This document shows positions 26,918 through 35,471 of a stretch of 63,077 nt of DNA, in pieces. The first letter of the stretch is position 1. Every line of letters starts with the position of its first letter. The position numbers and the translations under genes were made by a program. Below the pieces are notes generated by a model. That model was not told where the DNA came from. It ran no database searches and saw only the letters and a list, made by a program, of their open reading frames with translations. Origin of the DNA: DATLWN01 sp964422615 (GTDB lineage Bacteria; Pseudomonadota; Zetaproteobacteria; Mariprofundales; Mariprofundaceae); assembly GCA_964422615.1 (NCBI GenBank), contig CAYRBJ010000009.1, positions 1-63,077 on the forward strand, given 5' to 3'.

Positions 26918-27391
26918 CTATGACCTGCCGCGCCGCTGCTTCTCCCCCATCGCGTGCTTCACGGCCGCCAGGAACTCGTCCACATCCTTGAACTCCCGGT
27001 AGACCGAGGCGAAGCGCACGTACGCCACCCCATCAAGCTTCTGCAGTTGCTCCATCACAAAGGCCCCGATGGCAGCCGAGGCCACCTCGGGCTCCCCGAG
27101 TTCGCGCACGGCGCGCAATACGGCGCCGACGCCCTGTTCGATGGCCTCGGCAGACACCGGCCTCTTCTCCAGCGCCTTCTGCATACCTGCGCGCAGGCGC
27201 CCGGCATCGAAAGGCTGGCGCGTGCCGTCCTTCTTGACCACCAGCGGCAGGCGCAAATCCGCCCGCTCGAAGGTGGAGAAACGCTTGCCGCAGGCCTCGC
27301 ATTCGCGCCGACGGCGCACCGCCCCGCCCTCCTCGACCACGCGGGAATCGATAACCCGCGTATCCGGGTGGGCGCAGAATGGACAGTGCAC
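26918..27391 (-). CDS. nrdR: transcriptional repressor of ribonucleotide reductase genes
   Basis: Zinc-ribbon/ATP-cone repressor. 157 residues: CPFCAHPDTRVIDSR and CEACGKRF form the four-Cys zinc ribbon, followed by an ATP-cone (VVKKDGTRQPFD). The start is GTG 27391 with no good ribosome site. It follows glyA, a frequent glyA-nrdR pairing in proteobacteria; the two probably share a transcript. Confidence 0.95.
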   Translation of the reverse strand: MHCPFCAHPDTRVIDSRVVEEGGAVRRRRECEACGKRFSTFERADLRLPLVVKKDGTRQPFDAGRLRAGMQKALEKRPVSAEAIEQGVGAVLRAVRELGEPEVASAAIGAFVMEQLQKLDGVAYVRFASVYREFKDVDEFLAAVKHAMGEKQRRGRS

Positions 27392-27480
27392 GAACTAGAC
27401 CAACCCATCCACGGACGGATGGAAAATCGCGGGGCTCGACTTGTGAGGCAGTGGGAAACCACACGTTTCCGCCGTCGTCG

Positions 27481-27509
27481 CGCAAAAATACAAGGATGCT
27501 TTTTTTGCG
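27481..27509 (-). other. AT-rich hairpin after the glyA stop
   Basis: CGCAAAAA (27481-27488) and TTTTTGCG (27502-27509) are exact inverted repeats with a 13-nt loop, directly downstream of glyA and about 90 nt before nrdR. It could be a weak terminator or an mRNA 3'-end stabiliser. The A/T stem is not classic. Confidence 0.35.
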
Positions 27510-27512
27510 TAT

Positions 27513-28772
27513 CTAATCAGCATAGATCGGGAAACGGTCGGTCAGGGCGCGCACCTCGGCTCGCACGGCCTCGCACACCGCCACATCCTCCGGCGCATCC
27601 AGCACCTTCAGGATCAACTGGCCAACCTGGCGGGCCTCGGCCTCTTTCATGCCACGGGTGGTGATGGCCGGGGTACCGATGCGGATGCCACTGGTCACAA
27701 ACGGCGAGGCGGTATCGAACGGCACCGTGTTCTTGTTCGTGGTGATTCCGGCCGCCTCCAGTGCCTCCTCGGCCTGCTTGCCGGTCAGGTTGTGTGGACG
27801 CAAGTCGACGCGGAACATATGGCAGTCGGTGCCACCGGACACGATGCGCAGATTGCCACCAGCCAGTACCTCGGCCATGGCGCGCGCATTGGCGATCACC
27901 TGACCCTGGTCGGTATGGAAGCGTTCGCCAAGCGCCTCGCCGAAAGCCACGGCCTTGGCGGCGATCACGTGCATCAGCGGCCCTCCCTGAATGCCAGGGA
28001 AGATGCGGCTGTTGATCTTCTTCGCCATCTCATCGTCATCGGTCAGGATCATGCCGCCTCTGGGGCCCCTGAGCGTCTTGTGCGTGGTGGTGGTGATCAC
28101 GTGCGCATGGCCCACCGGTGTCGGGTACACCCCGGCTGCGATCAGTCCGGCGTAATGGGCCATGTCCACCATCAGCACGGCACCGACCTCGTCCGCGATG
28201 GCACGCATGCGCGCGAAATCGATCTCCCGCTCGTAGGCCGAGGCGCCACCGATGATCATCTTCGGCTTATGTTCCCTGGCCAGGCTTTCCATGGCGTCGT
28301 AATCGAGGCGATCATCGGACTCGCGTACGCCGTAGGCCACGACCTGGTACAGCCGGCCGGAGAAGTTCACCGGACTGCCATGGGTCAGATGTCCGCCGTG
28401 CGACAGATCCATGCCCATGACGACATCGCCCGGCTGCAGCAGCGCCATGTACACCGCCATGTTCGCCTGCGAGCCCGAGTGCGGCTGTACATTGGCGTGC
28501 TTAACCCCGAACAACTCGCAGGCACGCTGTTGCGCCAGGCGTTCGACCACATCGACATGTTCGCAGCCACCATAGTAGCGGCGGCCCGGATAACCCTCGG
28601 CATACTTGTTGGTCAGCACCGAGCCCTGGGCCTCGAGCACCGCTTTCGATACGATGTTCTCGCTGGCGATCAGTTCCAGCGTGTGCTGCTGGCGGCCCAG
28701 CTCGGCCTCGATGGCCTCGAGTACCGCCGCATCGCCCAGCGGTGCGTTGAAGAAATCGGATCGGTCTGACAT
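27513..28772 (-). CDS. glyA: serine hydroxymethyltransferase
   Basis: PLP enzyme interconverting serine and glycine with tetrahydrofolate one-carbon transfer. 419 residues, normal length. The PLP-Lys is in VITTTTHKTLRGPRGGMIL, and SGSQANMAVYMALLQPGD and EGYPGRRYYGGCEHVD are further signatures. GGGAGA precedes the ATG. Confidence 0.97.
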   Translation of the reverse strand: MSDRSDFFNAPLGDAAVLEAIEAELGRQQHTLELIASENIVSKAVLEAQGSVLTNKYAEGYPGRRYYGGCEHVDVVERLAQQRACELFGVKHANVQPHSGSQANMAVYMALLQPGDVVMGMDLSHGGHLTHGSPVNFSGRLYQVVAYGVRESDDRLDYDAMESLAREHKPKMIIGGASAYEREIDFARMRAIADEVGAVLMVDMAHYAGLIAAGVYPTPVGHAHVITTTTHKTLRGPRGGMILTDDDEMAKKINSRIFPGIQGGPLMHVIAAKAVAFGEALGERFHTDQGQVIANARAMAEVLAGGNLRIVSGGTDCHMFRVDLRPHNLTGKQAEEALEAAGITTNKNTVPFDTASPFVTSGIRIGTPAITTRGMKEAEARQVGQLILKVLDAPEDVAVCEAVRAEVRALTDRFPIYAD

Positions 28773-28859
28773 GTGCTCTCCCTATGTTCTCGCGCCCGGA
28801 TATGGCCGCGTATTATGGCCAATGCGCCCTGTCCCGTCATCCGCGGTGCTGAAACGCAA

Positions 28860-28883
28860 CGAGGGCCCCCTGGGGGACCCTCG
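28860..28883 (-). terminator. probable terminator of the rplS operon
   Basis: A GC-rich stem CGAGGG.CCC / GGG.CCCTCG begins 24 nt after the rplS stop. On the minus-strand RNA the one internal mismatch becomes a G-U pair, favouring that direction. The following U-tract is poor, so it may be Rho-assisted. Confidence 0.5.
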
Positions 28884-28907
28884 CATGAAGCCCGAAGGCC
28901 CGGACGA

Positions 28908-29279
28908 TCAGCGGCGTTTCTCGGCGATGCGAGCCTTCTTGCCCCTCAGATCGCGCAGGTAGTAGAGCTTGGCGCGGCGCACGCGTCCGTGGCGCACCAC
29001 CTCTATTTTCTCGAGCATCGGCGAATGCAGCGGGAACACGCGCTCCACCCCGACACCGTTCGAAATCTTGCGCACCGTGAAACTGCTGGAAATACCGTTG
29101 TTGTGGCGGGCGATCACGACACCCTCGTAGGCCTGCAGGCGCTCGCGGCGCTCCTGTTTGCCGCCCTTGGCCTCCTTGTAGTCGACCACGCGCACGCTGA
29201 CGCGCACGGTGTCTCCCTCGCGGAAGCTCGGGATATCGCTGCGTATCTGGTCTTTCGTGATCTCATCCAAAGCACGCAT
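28908..29279 (-). CDS. rplS: 50S ribosomal protein L19
   Basis: Large-subunit protein at the 30S-50S interface. 123 residues with FREGDTVRVSVRVV, RLQAYEGVVIARHN and GVGVERVFPLHSPMLEKIEV, a complete L19. Last gene of rpsP-rimM-trmD-methyltransferase-rplS; 15 nt separate it from the methyltransferase. Confidence 0.97.
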   Translation of the reverse strand: MRALDEITKDQIRSDIPSFREGDTVRVSVRVVDYKEAKGGKQERRERLQAYEGVVIARHNNGISSSFTVRKISNGVGVERVFPLHSPMLEKIEVVRHGRVRRAKLYYLRDLRGKKARIAEKRR

Positions 29280-29294
29280 GGCTTGCCTCCAAAA

Positions 29295-29831
29295 CTATCG
29301 CCGCAGCCGGTCCAGGTAGATGGCCAAGGCCGCCCGCACCGAAAGGTGGCGAACAATACCGGTCCCATCGATCGGTGACAACCATCCAGTTGGGCGAGGC
29401 AGCGAAGCGGTATCCAGCCCCCAGCCGGTACCGAACACGATCAGGTGCCGGCCGGGCAGTGCGCCCAGTCTTTCCACCTCGGTCGTACCCTGTTCCGGTG
29501 GCCTGGCCGAGGTGAACCACAGCGACGACTCGCCCAGCACCTGCATCGCCTCTTCGAGCGTGTGCACCAGCCTCAGCGCTTCCAGAGATTGTCCGCGCCC
29601 CGGATTGCGCGCACTACCCTCCCCTTCACTCCAGTAGCCGCGCATCTCCTCGACAAAGGCATGCATGCCGTCTGCCGGATGGACCAGGAACGCCGGCGCC
29701 ACGGCGAAGAAGGCACAGGTGCGCGCGAAATCGTGCACATCCATCGAGGTAATGGCGGTGGTGCTGGTCTCGCCCAGGCGGTTCAACACCGGATAATGCA
29801 CCAGAGCCACAGCGAAGCGCGGCTCAGCCAC
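29295..29831 (-). CDS. SAM-dependent RNA methyltransferase (Methyltrn_RNA_4 family)
   Basis: 178 residues resembling the SPOUT-type RNA methyltransferase family often encoded between trmD and rplS in several deep proteobacterial and thermophile lineages. It begins VAEPRFAVALVHYPVLNRLG and contains TTAITSMDVHDFARTCAFF and HLIVFGTGWGLD, where a knotted SAM site is expected. Starts at GTG 29831 overlapping the trmD stop by 8 nt. The RNA target is not known from sequence. Confidence 0.75.
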   Translation of the reverse strand: MAEPRFAVALVHYPVLNRLGETSTTAITSMDVHDFARTCAFFAVAPAFLVHPADGMHAFVEEMRGYWSEGEGSARNPGRGQSLEALRLVHTLEEAMQVLGESSLWFTSARPPEQGTTEVERLGALPGRHLIVFGTGWGLDTASLPRPTGWLSPIDGTGIVRHLSVRAALAIYLDRLRR

Positions 29832-30489
29832 GGCGCTTGCGGGATCGTTCCATCGCCTCGGCACGGCGCCACTTGTCGATTTCGGCATGGTTGCCGGACA
29901 GCAGCACCTCCGGCACCCGCCTTCCCTCGAAGACTTCTGGGCGCGTGTAATGCGGCCAGTCGAGCAGCCCCTCGGCCGTGAACGAGTCCTGCGTCGCGGA
30001 CTCCGTGTCTCCGAGCGCACCCGGAAGCAACCGTATCACCGCATCGAGCACACACATCGCCGCCGGTTCGCCGCCGGACAGTACGTAATTGCCGAGAGAC
30101 ACCTCTTCGTCAACATAGGCGGCCACGCGCTCGTCAATACCCTCGTAACGGCCGCACAGCAGCGTCAGACCGGAAAGTGCGGTGTATTCGCGTGCCCTGG
30201 CCTGTGTGAACGGCTGACCTGCTGGTGACAATAGCACCACGCGCGTGTCGACATCGCGGGCGCGCGCCTCGCGGATGGCCGCCACCACTGGTTCCGGTTT
30301 CATCACCATGCCCGGGCCACCGCCATACGGCACATCATCGGCCCGGCGATGCTTGTCCAGGCAAAAGTCACGGATGTTCAGGCAGTCGACGCGCACCAGC
30401 CCGGCATCAATGGCACGGCGCGGGATCGAGCAGGACAGGGGAGAGGCGAAGAATTCGGGAAACAGGGTCAGGATCTGGGCGTGAAGCAT
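29824..30489 (-). CDS. trmD: tRNA (guanine-N1)-methyltransferase
   Basis: Methylates G37 of tRNAs with a G36, preventing frameshifting. 221 residues from ATG 30489 (MLHAQILTLFPEFFASPLS). DDVPYGGGPGMVMKPEP and the trefoil-knot segment YVLSGGEPAAMCVLDAV are visible. It ends soon after the SGNHAEIDKWRR segment, about 30 residues shorter than the E. coli enzyme, so the C-terminal tail is reduced. It overlaps rimM by 22 nt and the next methyltransferase by 8 nt. Confidence 0.95.
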   Translation of the reverse strand: MLHAQILTLFPEFFASPLSCSIPRRAIDAGLVRVDCLNIRDFCLDKHRRADDVPYGGGPGMVMKPEPVVAAIREARARDVDTRVVLLSPAGQPFTQARAREYTALSGLTLLCGRYEGIDERVAAYVDEEVSLGNYVLSGGEPAAMCVLDAVIRLLPGALGDTESATQDSFTAEGLLDWPHYTRPEVFEGRRVPEVLLSGNHAEIDKWRRAEAMERSRKRRG

Positions 30490-30980
30490 GCATCCATCCC
30501 TTCGGGCAGTTTGGCCTCGATGCGCCGGGCATCGGTATCGATCCGCTGCACGATGCCGTCGACAAACGGAATCAGCCATTCCCCCGCGGGCATGGCATCC
30601 TCGGGCGTGCGCACACTCAGGATGTCCTGCGCCCCGTATTCCTGCAGGCCGACGACATGACCCAGAAGCCGCCCGGTTACATCGATAACCTCAAAACCGA
30701 TCAGATCGGCCCACAGGTATTCATCCGCGTCGAGTTCCACCTCGGCTGCATCCACCCAGATGGCCGCGCCCTTCAACGTCGCCGCAGCATCGGCACCATT
30801 GACACCGACCAGTTTCGCCAGCAGGCGCTTGCCATGCTGCCAGCAGCGCTCCACCTCAAACATCTTTGCCGATTCCAGATTCTTTCCGATATACCAAAAA
30901 GAATACCCGGCGATGCCGATGGCAGGCCGGGTATGTGAATAGATGGTCAGCGCGCCCTGCAGCCCGTGGGGCGATTGCAC
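30468..30980 (-). CDS. rimM: 16S rRNA processing protein RimM (start unresolved)
   Basis: Assists 30S head maturation and binds S19. An N-terminal RimM barrel (SPHGLQGALTIYSHTRPAIG) and a C-terminal PRC-barrel (LWADLIGFEVIDVTGRLLG, ILSVRTPEDAMPAGEWLIPF) are clear. The GTG at 30980 is the only standard start near the expected place, but it cuts off the first strand FLEVGG, encoded just upstream in frame. The nearest ATG (31142) lies deep inside rpsP. A rare start codon between 30980 and about 31010 is likely. Confidence 0.85.
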   Translation of the reverse strand: MQSPHGLQGALTIYSHTRPAIGIAGYSFWYIGKNLESAKMFEVERCWQHGKRLLAKLVGVNGADAAATLKGAAIWVDAAEVELDADEYLWADLIGFEVIDVTGRLLGHVVGLQEYGAQDILSVRTPEDAMPAGEWLIPFVDGIVQRIDTDARRIEAKLPEGMDACFTPRS

Positions 30981-31002
30981 GCCGCCGACCTCAAGAAATC
31001 GG

Positions 31003-31659
31003 TCAGGCGTCGGAGGCTTCCTCGTCGGCAGCCGCTTCCTCAGCCGGAGCCTCTTCAGCGGGCTTGGCCTTAGCCTTCTTGGCAGCAGGCTTCTCAGCCG
31101 GCGCCTCTGCGGCAGATTCCTCGGCCGCGGTCTCTTCAACAACCTCGGCCTTGGCTTCTTCAGTGGTAGCCTCTGCAGCCGGTGCCTCCTCGGCAGGTTC
31201 CACAGCTACGGCTTCATCGGCCGCGGTCTCTTCAACGACCTCGGCTTTGGCCTCTTCAGCGGTGGCCTCTGCGGCGGCTTCCTCGGCCGGAGCTTCCTTG
31301 CTGGCTTCAGCGGCAGCAGCCTCTTCGGCCGCCTTGGCTTCAGCCTCAGCCTTCTTCTTTGCAGCTTCCTCGGCCTTCTTCTTGGCCTCGATCTTGGCCT
31401 GGGCTTCAGCCGCGCGGTCCGGGTTGCCCGCCAGGGTGACCAGGCTGGCGACGCGCTCGGACACCTGCGCGCCCTTGTCGGTCCAGGACTTTACGCGCTC
31501 CAGATCCAGCTCGATGACCTCCGGCTCACGGCACGGATCGTAATAACCGAGCTTCTCGATGAACGCACCATCGCGGCGGTTGCGCGAATCCATCACCACG
31601 ACCGCGTAGAACGGACGCTTCTTGCGGCCACCGCGCTGCAAACGAATAACTGTCGCCAT
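31003..31659 (-). CDS. rpsP: 30S ribosomal protein S16 with long Ala/Glu-rich C-terminal extension
   Basis: Residues 1 to about 85 are a normal S16 (MATVIRLQRGGRKKRPFYAV, DRVASL-type loop, NPDRAAEAQ). Residues about 86-218 are low-complexity Ala/Glu/Lys, helix-prone, with a 32-residue repeat containing EEAKAEVVEETAA twice. Typical S16 is 80-100 residues, so the tail is more than the core. The gene leads the rpsP-rimM-trmD-rplS operon and its tail runs over the place where rimM should start. AGAGGT precedes the ATG. Confidence 0.95.
   Translation of the reverse strand: MATVIRLQRGGRKKRPFYAVVVMDSRNRRDGAFIEKLGYYDPCREPEVIELDLERVKSWTDKGAQVSERVASLVTLAGNPDRAAEAQAKIEAKKKAEEAAKKKAEAEAKAAEEAAAAEASKEAPAEEAAAEATAEEAKAEVVEETAADEAVAVEPAEEAPAAEATTEEAKAEVVEETAAEESAAEAPAEKPAAKKAKAKPAEEAPAEEAAADEEASDA
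31121..31276 (-). repeat. 96-bp-period direct repeat within rpsP
   Basis: Two about 60-bp copies (31121-31180 and 31217-31276) differ at only a handful of mostly third-codon positions and encode the duplicated EEAKAEVVEETAA segment of the S16 tail. The synonymous differences show that protein sequence, not just DNA, has been kept. Confidence 0.8.
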
Positions 31660-31695
31660 ATGTCTGATACCTCTAATCCAATCTCAGGGCGGCGC

Positions 31696-31724
31696 ACTAT
31701 AGACGGGAGCGCCCGCGCCCGCAA
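31696..31724 (-). promoter_or_regulatory. likely sigma-70 promoter of the rpsP operon
   Basis: On the minus strand TTGCGG (31724-31719), 17-nt spacer, TATAGT (31701-31696), about 35 nt upstream of the rpsP ATG. The -10 matches consensus at five of six positions. Confidence 0.6.
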
Positions 31725-31895
31725 GGCACAACGAGGCCCTTTCGGGGCAAATTTCCGTCCTGGCGTCGACGATGGCGACATGCCGCGCCGAAACTGGCAA
31801 GTACCGTCAGGCGCATTCGCCAGCGACGGTATATGACCATTCCTGCCCGTTCGTTCGAATCCGATTGGAGCCTCCACCGAACGTCTTCATGTTAG

Positions 31896-32288
31896 TTAAG
31901 TTGTTGGGCTTAAATAGAGGGCGTAGGCCTGATCCATTTCGGCCATATGCGAGACCAGCTTTTCACTGAGATTCGGAATCGTCTGGTTAAGTATTTCCTC
32001 TTTCGGGATGAAACGGGTTTCTGCCAGTGTCAACAGCATGAGCACATGGTCATTTACATGTTCGGTTAACTCAGGATTGGGGCAGCCGTTTTGCTCCATC
32101 AGGCGCTCCTCATCCACAAAGTGCTGAGCCATCTCTATTCTCAGATTTGACAGTAGACGGGAGAACTTGTTGTTCGGTTCGACGGTACCATCCCGATAAT
32201 CCAGGAGCCCGTTGACCAGTTGAATAATCCCCTTATGTTCCTTATCAAGGAAATCATTTCCCAACGACAGATCATCACTCCATTCCAT
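31896..32288 (-). CDS. bacteriohemerythrin
   Basis: 130-residue O2-binding non-haem di-iron protein. All seven ligands are present in order: H18 (DKEHKG), H56 and E60 (QHFVDEERLM), H77 and H81 (EHVNDHVLML), H114 and D119 (SHMAEMDQ). The start at 32288 has a perfect AAGGAGGT 8 nt upstream. Stand-alone, no fused signalling domain. Codon use is less GC-rich than neighbours. Likely an O2 carrier or sensor. Confidence 0.92.
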   Translation of the reverse strand: MEWSDDLSLGNDFLDKEHKGIIQLVNGLLDYRDGTVEPNNKFSRLLSNLRIEMAQHFVDEERLMEQNGCPNPELTEHVNDHVLMLLTLAETRFIPKEEILNQTIPNLSEKLVSHMAEMDQAYALYLSPTT

Positions 32289-32505
32289 GAGTTTCGACCT
32301 CCTTCGGCGTTTAGATCGATTCAACCTCCTGTTATCGTGGTATGCGGCGTACATATCATAGCACATGCATGATCCCTACATGATCGAAACAGGTGTCGAT
32401 GCGACCGTGATGACCTCCGCCCAGTGCCCGGGTCCATCCCGTTTGGCATATGCGTATGATCCGTGACAGACAAGCCGCCGCGCTCGACAGAGCCCGATGA
32501 TCGCT

Positions 32506-33444
32506 TCATTTGAAATCGGCAGGGTCCTGGGCATCCGTATTGATGTGCAGCTGGAAGATATCGGGGCGGGCATAGTGGCCGACGACGTCAAGATTGCGGC
32601 GTGACATGGATACTCTTGCCAGATCGATGTCGGCATACAGGATGCCCTGCTTTCCACGCAACGGCCCCGCAACGATGTCGCTGCCGCCCGGCGCGATGAC
32701 TACCGAGTCTCCCGGATTGATCCATTCGTCCGTATCCGGATACAAGCCGGACTTGCCGGGAAAGTCGTCCGGAAAATCCGATGCCTTCAGCGCGCTGCCG
32801 CAGCTGATGACCCAGCAGCCGCCTTCCTTGGCGATATGGCGCATGCTGGCCACCCAGGTATCGCCACAGTCGTAGGTCGGGGCGATAAGGATTTCGATGC
32901 CCTGGGCATAGAGTGCGTAGCGTGCCAACGGCATGTAGTTCTCCCAGCAGATCAGGGTGCCGAGGCGTCCGGCCAGCGTATCCAAGACCTTCAATCCGGT
33001 AGCATCGCCGAATCCCCACACCATACGCTCAGGGTTGGTCGGCATCAGTTTGCGGTGACGGTTCAGCACCTGCCCGTCCGGACCGATCATCACAACCGTG
33101 TTGTACAGCGTCGCCCGGCCTGGATTTCCCTCGCGCTCATCCATCCCGCAGACGATGGTCAGGCCATGCTTTTTCGCGATCCCGCACAAAGGCGCCAGAT
33201 CGTCGGATTCGAGGTTGACCGCATTCTCCAGCAGGCGCGCATGAATCTCTTCATTCAGGTTCCAGTCGCTTCCCGGCCGCAGGCGCCAAACCCATGCGGG
33301 ATAGCCGGGAATAAAAGCCTCGGGAAACACGATAAGCTGGGCACCATTGCCGACAGCTTCGGTCGCTGCCTCAACGGCACGCCGGATGGTTGCGGTTTTA
33401 TCAAGAACCACGGACGGCAACTGGACGATGGCGGCCTTCGGCAT
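32506..33444 (-). CDS. nitrilase (carbon-nitrogen hydrolase)
   Basis: Hydrolyses nitriles to carboxylic acids and ammonia. 312 residues from ATG 33444 (MPKAAIVQLPSVVLDK), with GAGGTG 7 nt upstream. The Glu-Lys-Cys triad is E42 in FPEAFIPGYP, K132 in HRKLMPTNPER and C166 in LICWENYMPLARYALY, the motif of true nitrilases rather than amidases. Full length. Divergent from a GFA-family gene. Whether the substrate is aliphatic, aromatic or cyanide cannot be decided. Confidence 0.93.
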   Translation of the reverse strand: MPKAAIVQLPSVVLDKTATIRRAVEAATEAVGNGAQLIVFPEAFIPGYPAWVWRLRPGSDWNLNEEIHARLLENAVNLESDDLAPLCGIAKKHGLTIVCGMDEREGNPGRATLYNTVVMIGPDGQVLNRHRKLMPTNPERMVWGFGDATGLKVLDTLAGRLGTLICWENYMPLARYALYAQGIEILIAPTYDCGDTWVASMRHIAKEGGCWVISCGSALKASDFPDDFPGKSGLYPDTDEWINPGDSVVIAPGGSDIVAGPLRGKQGILYADIDLARVSMSRRNLDVVGHYARPDIFQLHINTDAQDPADFK

Positions 33445-33646
33445 GACAGGCACCTCGCGTGCGGCGATCTCCGCAACGGCGTTGAATAGAAAATATGCGT
33501 TTGTTTTATTAAAGAACAGTAGAAATGAAGTGCAACCGGCCTCGGGCATGGCCATGGGTGGCCAGGAGATCTGCACCCGACTTGCCGCTGTCGTCGGGGC
33601 TTGTAGGCTGTGACAGCGACCGGAAAGGATCGACAAGGAGGCAAGG

Positions 33647-34066
33647 GTGTCAGAGGTGAATCTACGCGGAGGCTGCCTGTGCGGCGGTGTGCAATACGAA
33701 ATCAGCGGCGAGCCGGTGCGCTTCTATCACTGCCACTGCGGCCGCTGCCGCAAGGCCACGGGCACCGGGCATGCCTCGAACATCATGGTCAAGATGACGG
33801 ATGGTGGCTGGATCCAGGGCGAGGAATTGCTCGGGCAATTCAAGCTGCCGGAGGCGCAGCGCTTTTCCACCTGCTTCTGCACCCGCTGCGGCAGCCAGCT
33901 GCCACGCATCCGCAGGGAGATGGGTATGGCGTTCGTGCCGGCGGGCTCACTGGATTCCGATCCGGGCATCCGTCCGGAAGCTCGCATCTTCTGGGATTCG
34001 CGCGCCGTATGGTCCTGTCAGGGCGACGATATCCCGACCTTCGCCGAATACCCGCAGCGCGGCTAG
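33647..34066 (+). CDS. GFA (CENP-V/GFA) family zinc protein
   Basis: 139 residues with the family's zinc-binding cysteines: C10 and C12 (GGCLCGGVQYE), C29, C31, C34 (YHCHCGRCRKATG) and C76, C78, C81 (CFCTRCGSQLP). Members are annotated as glutathione-dependent formaldehyde-activating enzymes, but most have no proven activity. GTG start with AAGGAGG 6 nt upstream. Divergently placed from the nitrilase, which may or may not be a functional link. Confidence 0.88.
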   Translation: MSEVNLRGGCLCGGVQYEISGEPVRFYHCHCGRCRKATGTGHASNIMVKMTDGGWIQGEELLGQFKLPEAQRFSTCFCTRCGSQLPRIRREMGMAFVPAGSLDSDPGIRPEARIFWDSRAVWSCQGDDIPTFAEYPQRG

Positions 34067-34072
34067 CGCACG

Positions 34073-34095
34073 AAAAAGGGGCGCACCGCGCCCCC
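34073..34095 (-). terminator. intrinsic terminator of ffh
   Basis: Stem GGGGCGC / GCGCCCC (34078-34094) with loop ACC, followed on the minus strand by five Us (34077-34073). It lies between the convergent ends of ffh and the GFA gene and could also act weakly on the plus strand. Confidence 0.8.
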
Positions 34096-34116
34096 TCATA
34101 GTTCGACAGGAATCGA

Positions 34117-35469
34117 TTACATCCCCGGCATGCCACCCATGCCGCCCATCTTTCCGGCCAGCTGCGCCATCAGGCGCCGGCCCTTGCCACCCTTCATCTT
34201 CTTCATCATCGACTGCATCTGTGCGAACTGCTTCAGCAGTTGGTTGACCTCCTGCACCGTGGTGCCGGAACCGGCAGCGATGCGGCGCTTGCGGCTGCCG
34301 TTGATGAGCTTCGGATGGCTGCGCTCCTTGACCGTCATCGATCCGATCATGGCGTGCATACGGCGCATCGGTTTGTCGTCGATTTTTCCCAACGCCTCCT
34401 CGGGAAGGCGCATGCCGGGCATCATCTTCAGCATCGAGGCCATGCCGCCCATCTTCTGCACCTGGTCGAGATGCTCTGCGAAATCGCCCATGTCGAACGC
34501 GCCCTTATTGACCTTTTTGGCCATCTTCTCGGCCTGTTCGCGGTCGACCGTGGACTGGATCTTCTCGACCAGACCAACGACATCGCCCTGGCCGAGAATG
34601 CGCCCGGCCATGCGCTGTGGATCGAACAGCTCGAAGGCCTCGATCTTCTCGCCGGTACCGACGAAGCGCACCGGCACGCCGGTGCTGTAAGCCACCGACA
34701 GCGCCGCACCGCCGCGCACATCGGCATCGGTCTTGGTCAGGATGCAACCGGTCAGATCGACGGCTGCATGGAACTGCTCGGCCACCGCCAGCGCTGTCTG
34801 GCCGGTCATCGCATCGAGCACCAGTAGGCGCTCGGCCGCCCCGACCTCACCCTGCACGGCACGGATCTCGTGCATCAATGTCTCGTCGACGACCTGACGG
34901 CCTGCTGTATCCAGGATCAGCACGTGATGGCCACCGGTTCTGGCCTGCGACAGCGCCGAGCGGGCCATGGCCACCGGATCGTTCCCGTCACCGGTCAGAT
35001 ACGGCACGTCGACCTGGCCGGCCAGCACCTGCAATTGTTCGCGCGCCGCAGGACGCGTGGCATCGACGCTGGTCATTGCCACCTTCTTCCCCTGGCTGGT
35101 CAGCAGTCTGGCCAGCTTGCCGGCTGTCGTCGTCTTGCCTGCACCCTGCAGGCCGCACAGCAGGATGACCGAGGGGATACCCGACACATCGAGATCCCGC
35201 CGCTGGCCACCGAGGATGTCGGCCAGGGCATCGTGCATGATCTTGATGATCACCTGCCCCGGTTGCAGGCTCTTGGCCACCTCGGCCCCGAGGGCGCGGC
35301 TGCGCACCTCGTCCATCAGCTTGCGGGCCACCGGCAATGCCACGTCGGCCTCCAGCAGCGCCATACGCATTTCGCGCAGCGTGGCGTCGAGATCCGCTTC
35401 GTTGACCCGCGCCGCGCCGCGCAGACGGTCGGTGATCTGCCCGAACTTCTCGGTCAGTCTGCTGAACAT
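34117..35469 (-). CDS. ffh: signal recognition particle GTPase Ffh
   Basis: Targets nascent membrane proteins to FtsY and SecYEG together with 4.5S RNA. 450 residues: N domain, G domain (LLCGLQGAGKTTTAGKLA, LILDTAGRQ, TKTDADVRGG) and a methionine-rich M domain ending GGMGGMPGM. DTAGRQVVDE is close to the usual DTAGRL. Two nt separate it from the FKBP gene, which is upstream. Confidence 0.97.
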   Translation of the reverse strand: MFSRLTEKFGQITDRLRGAARVNEADLDATLREMRMALLEADVALPVARKLMDEVRSRALGAEVAKSLQPGQVIIKIMHDALADILGGQRRDLDVSGIPSVILLCGLQGAGKTTTAGKLARLLTSQGKKVAMTSVDATRPAAREQLQVLAGQVDVPYLTGDGNDPVAMARSALSQARTGGHHVLILDTAGRQVVDETLMHEIRAVQGEVGAAERLLVLDAMTGQTALAVAEQFHAAVDLTGCILTKTDADVRGGAALSVAYSTGVPVRFVGTGEKIEAFELFDPQRMAGRILGQGDVVGLVEKIQSTVDREQAEKMAKKVNKGAFDMGDFAEHLDQVQKMGGMASMLKMMPGMRLPEEALGKIDDKPMRRMHAMIGSMTVKERSHPKLINGSRKRRIAAGSGTTVQEVNQLLKQFAQMQSMMKKMKGGKGRRLMAQLAGKMGGMGGMPGM

Positions 35470-35471
35470 CG

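Noticed and set aside
30468..31142. RimM starting at ATG 31142 with a 47-residue basic extension
   Set aside because: The extension is an Arg/Leu/Pro shadow of the S16 tail repeats, and the overlap with rpsP would be 140 nt.
31842..31880. A GTTCGAATCC...GGAGCCTCCACC string that looks like the 3' half of a tRNA
   Set aside because: The T-arm bases do not pair and no matching acceptor 5' strand, D-arm or anticodon arm is found upstream.
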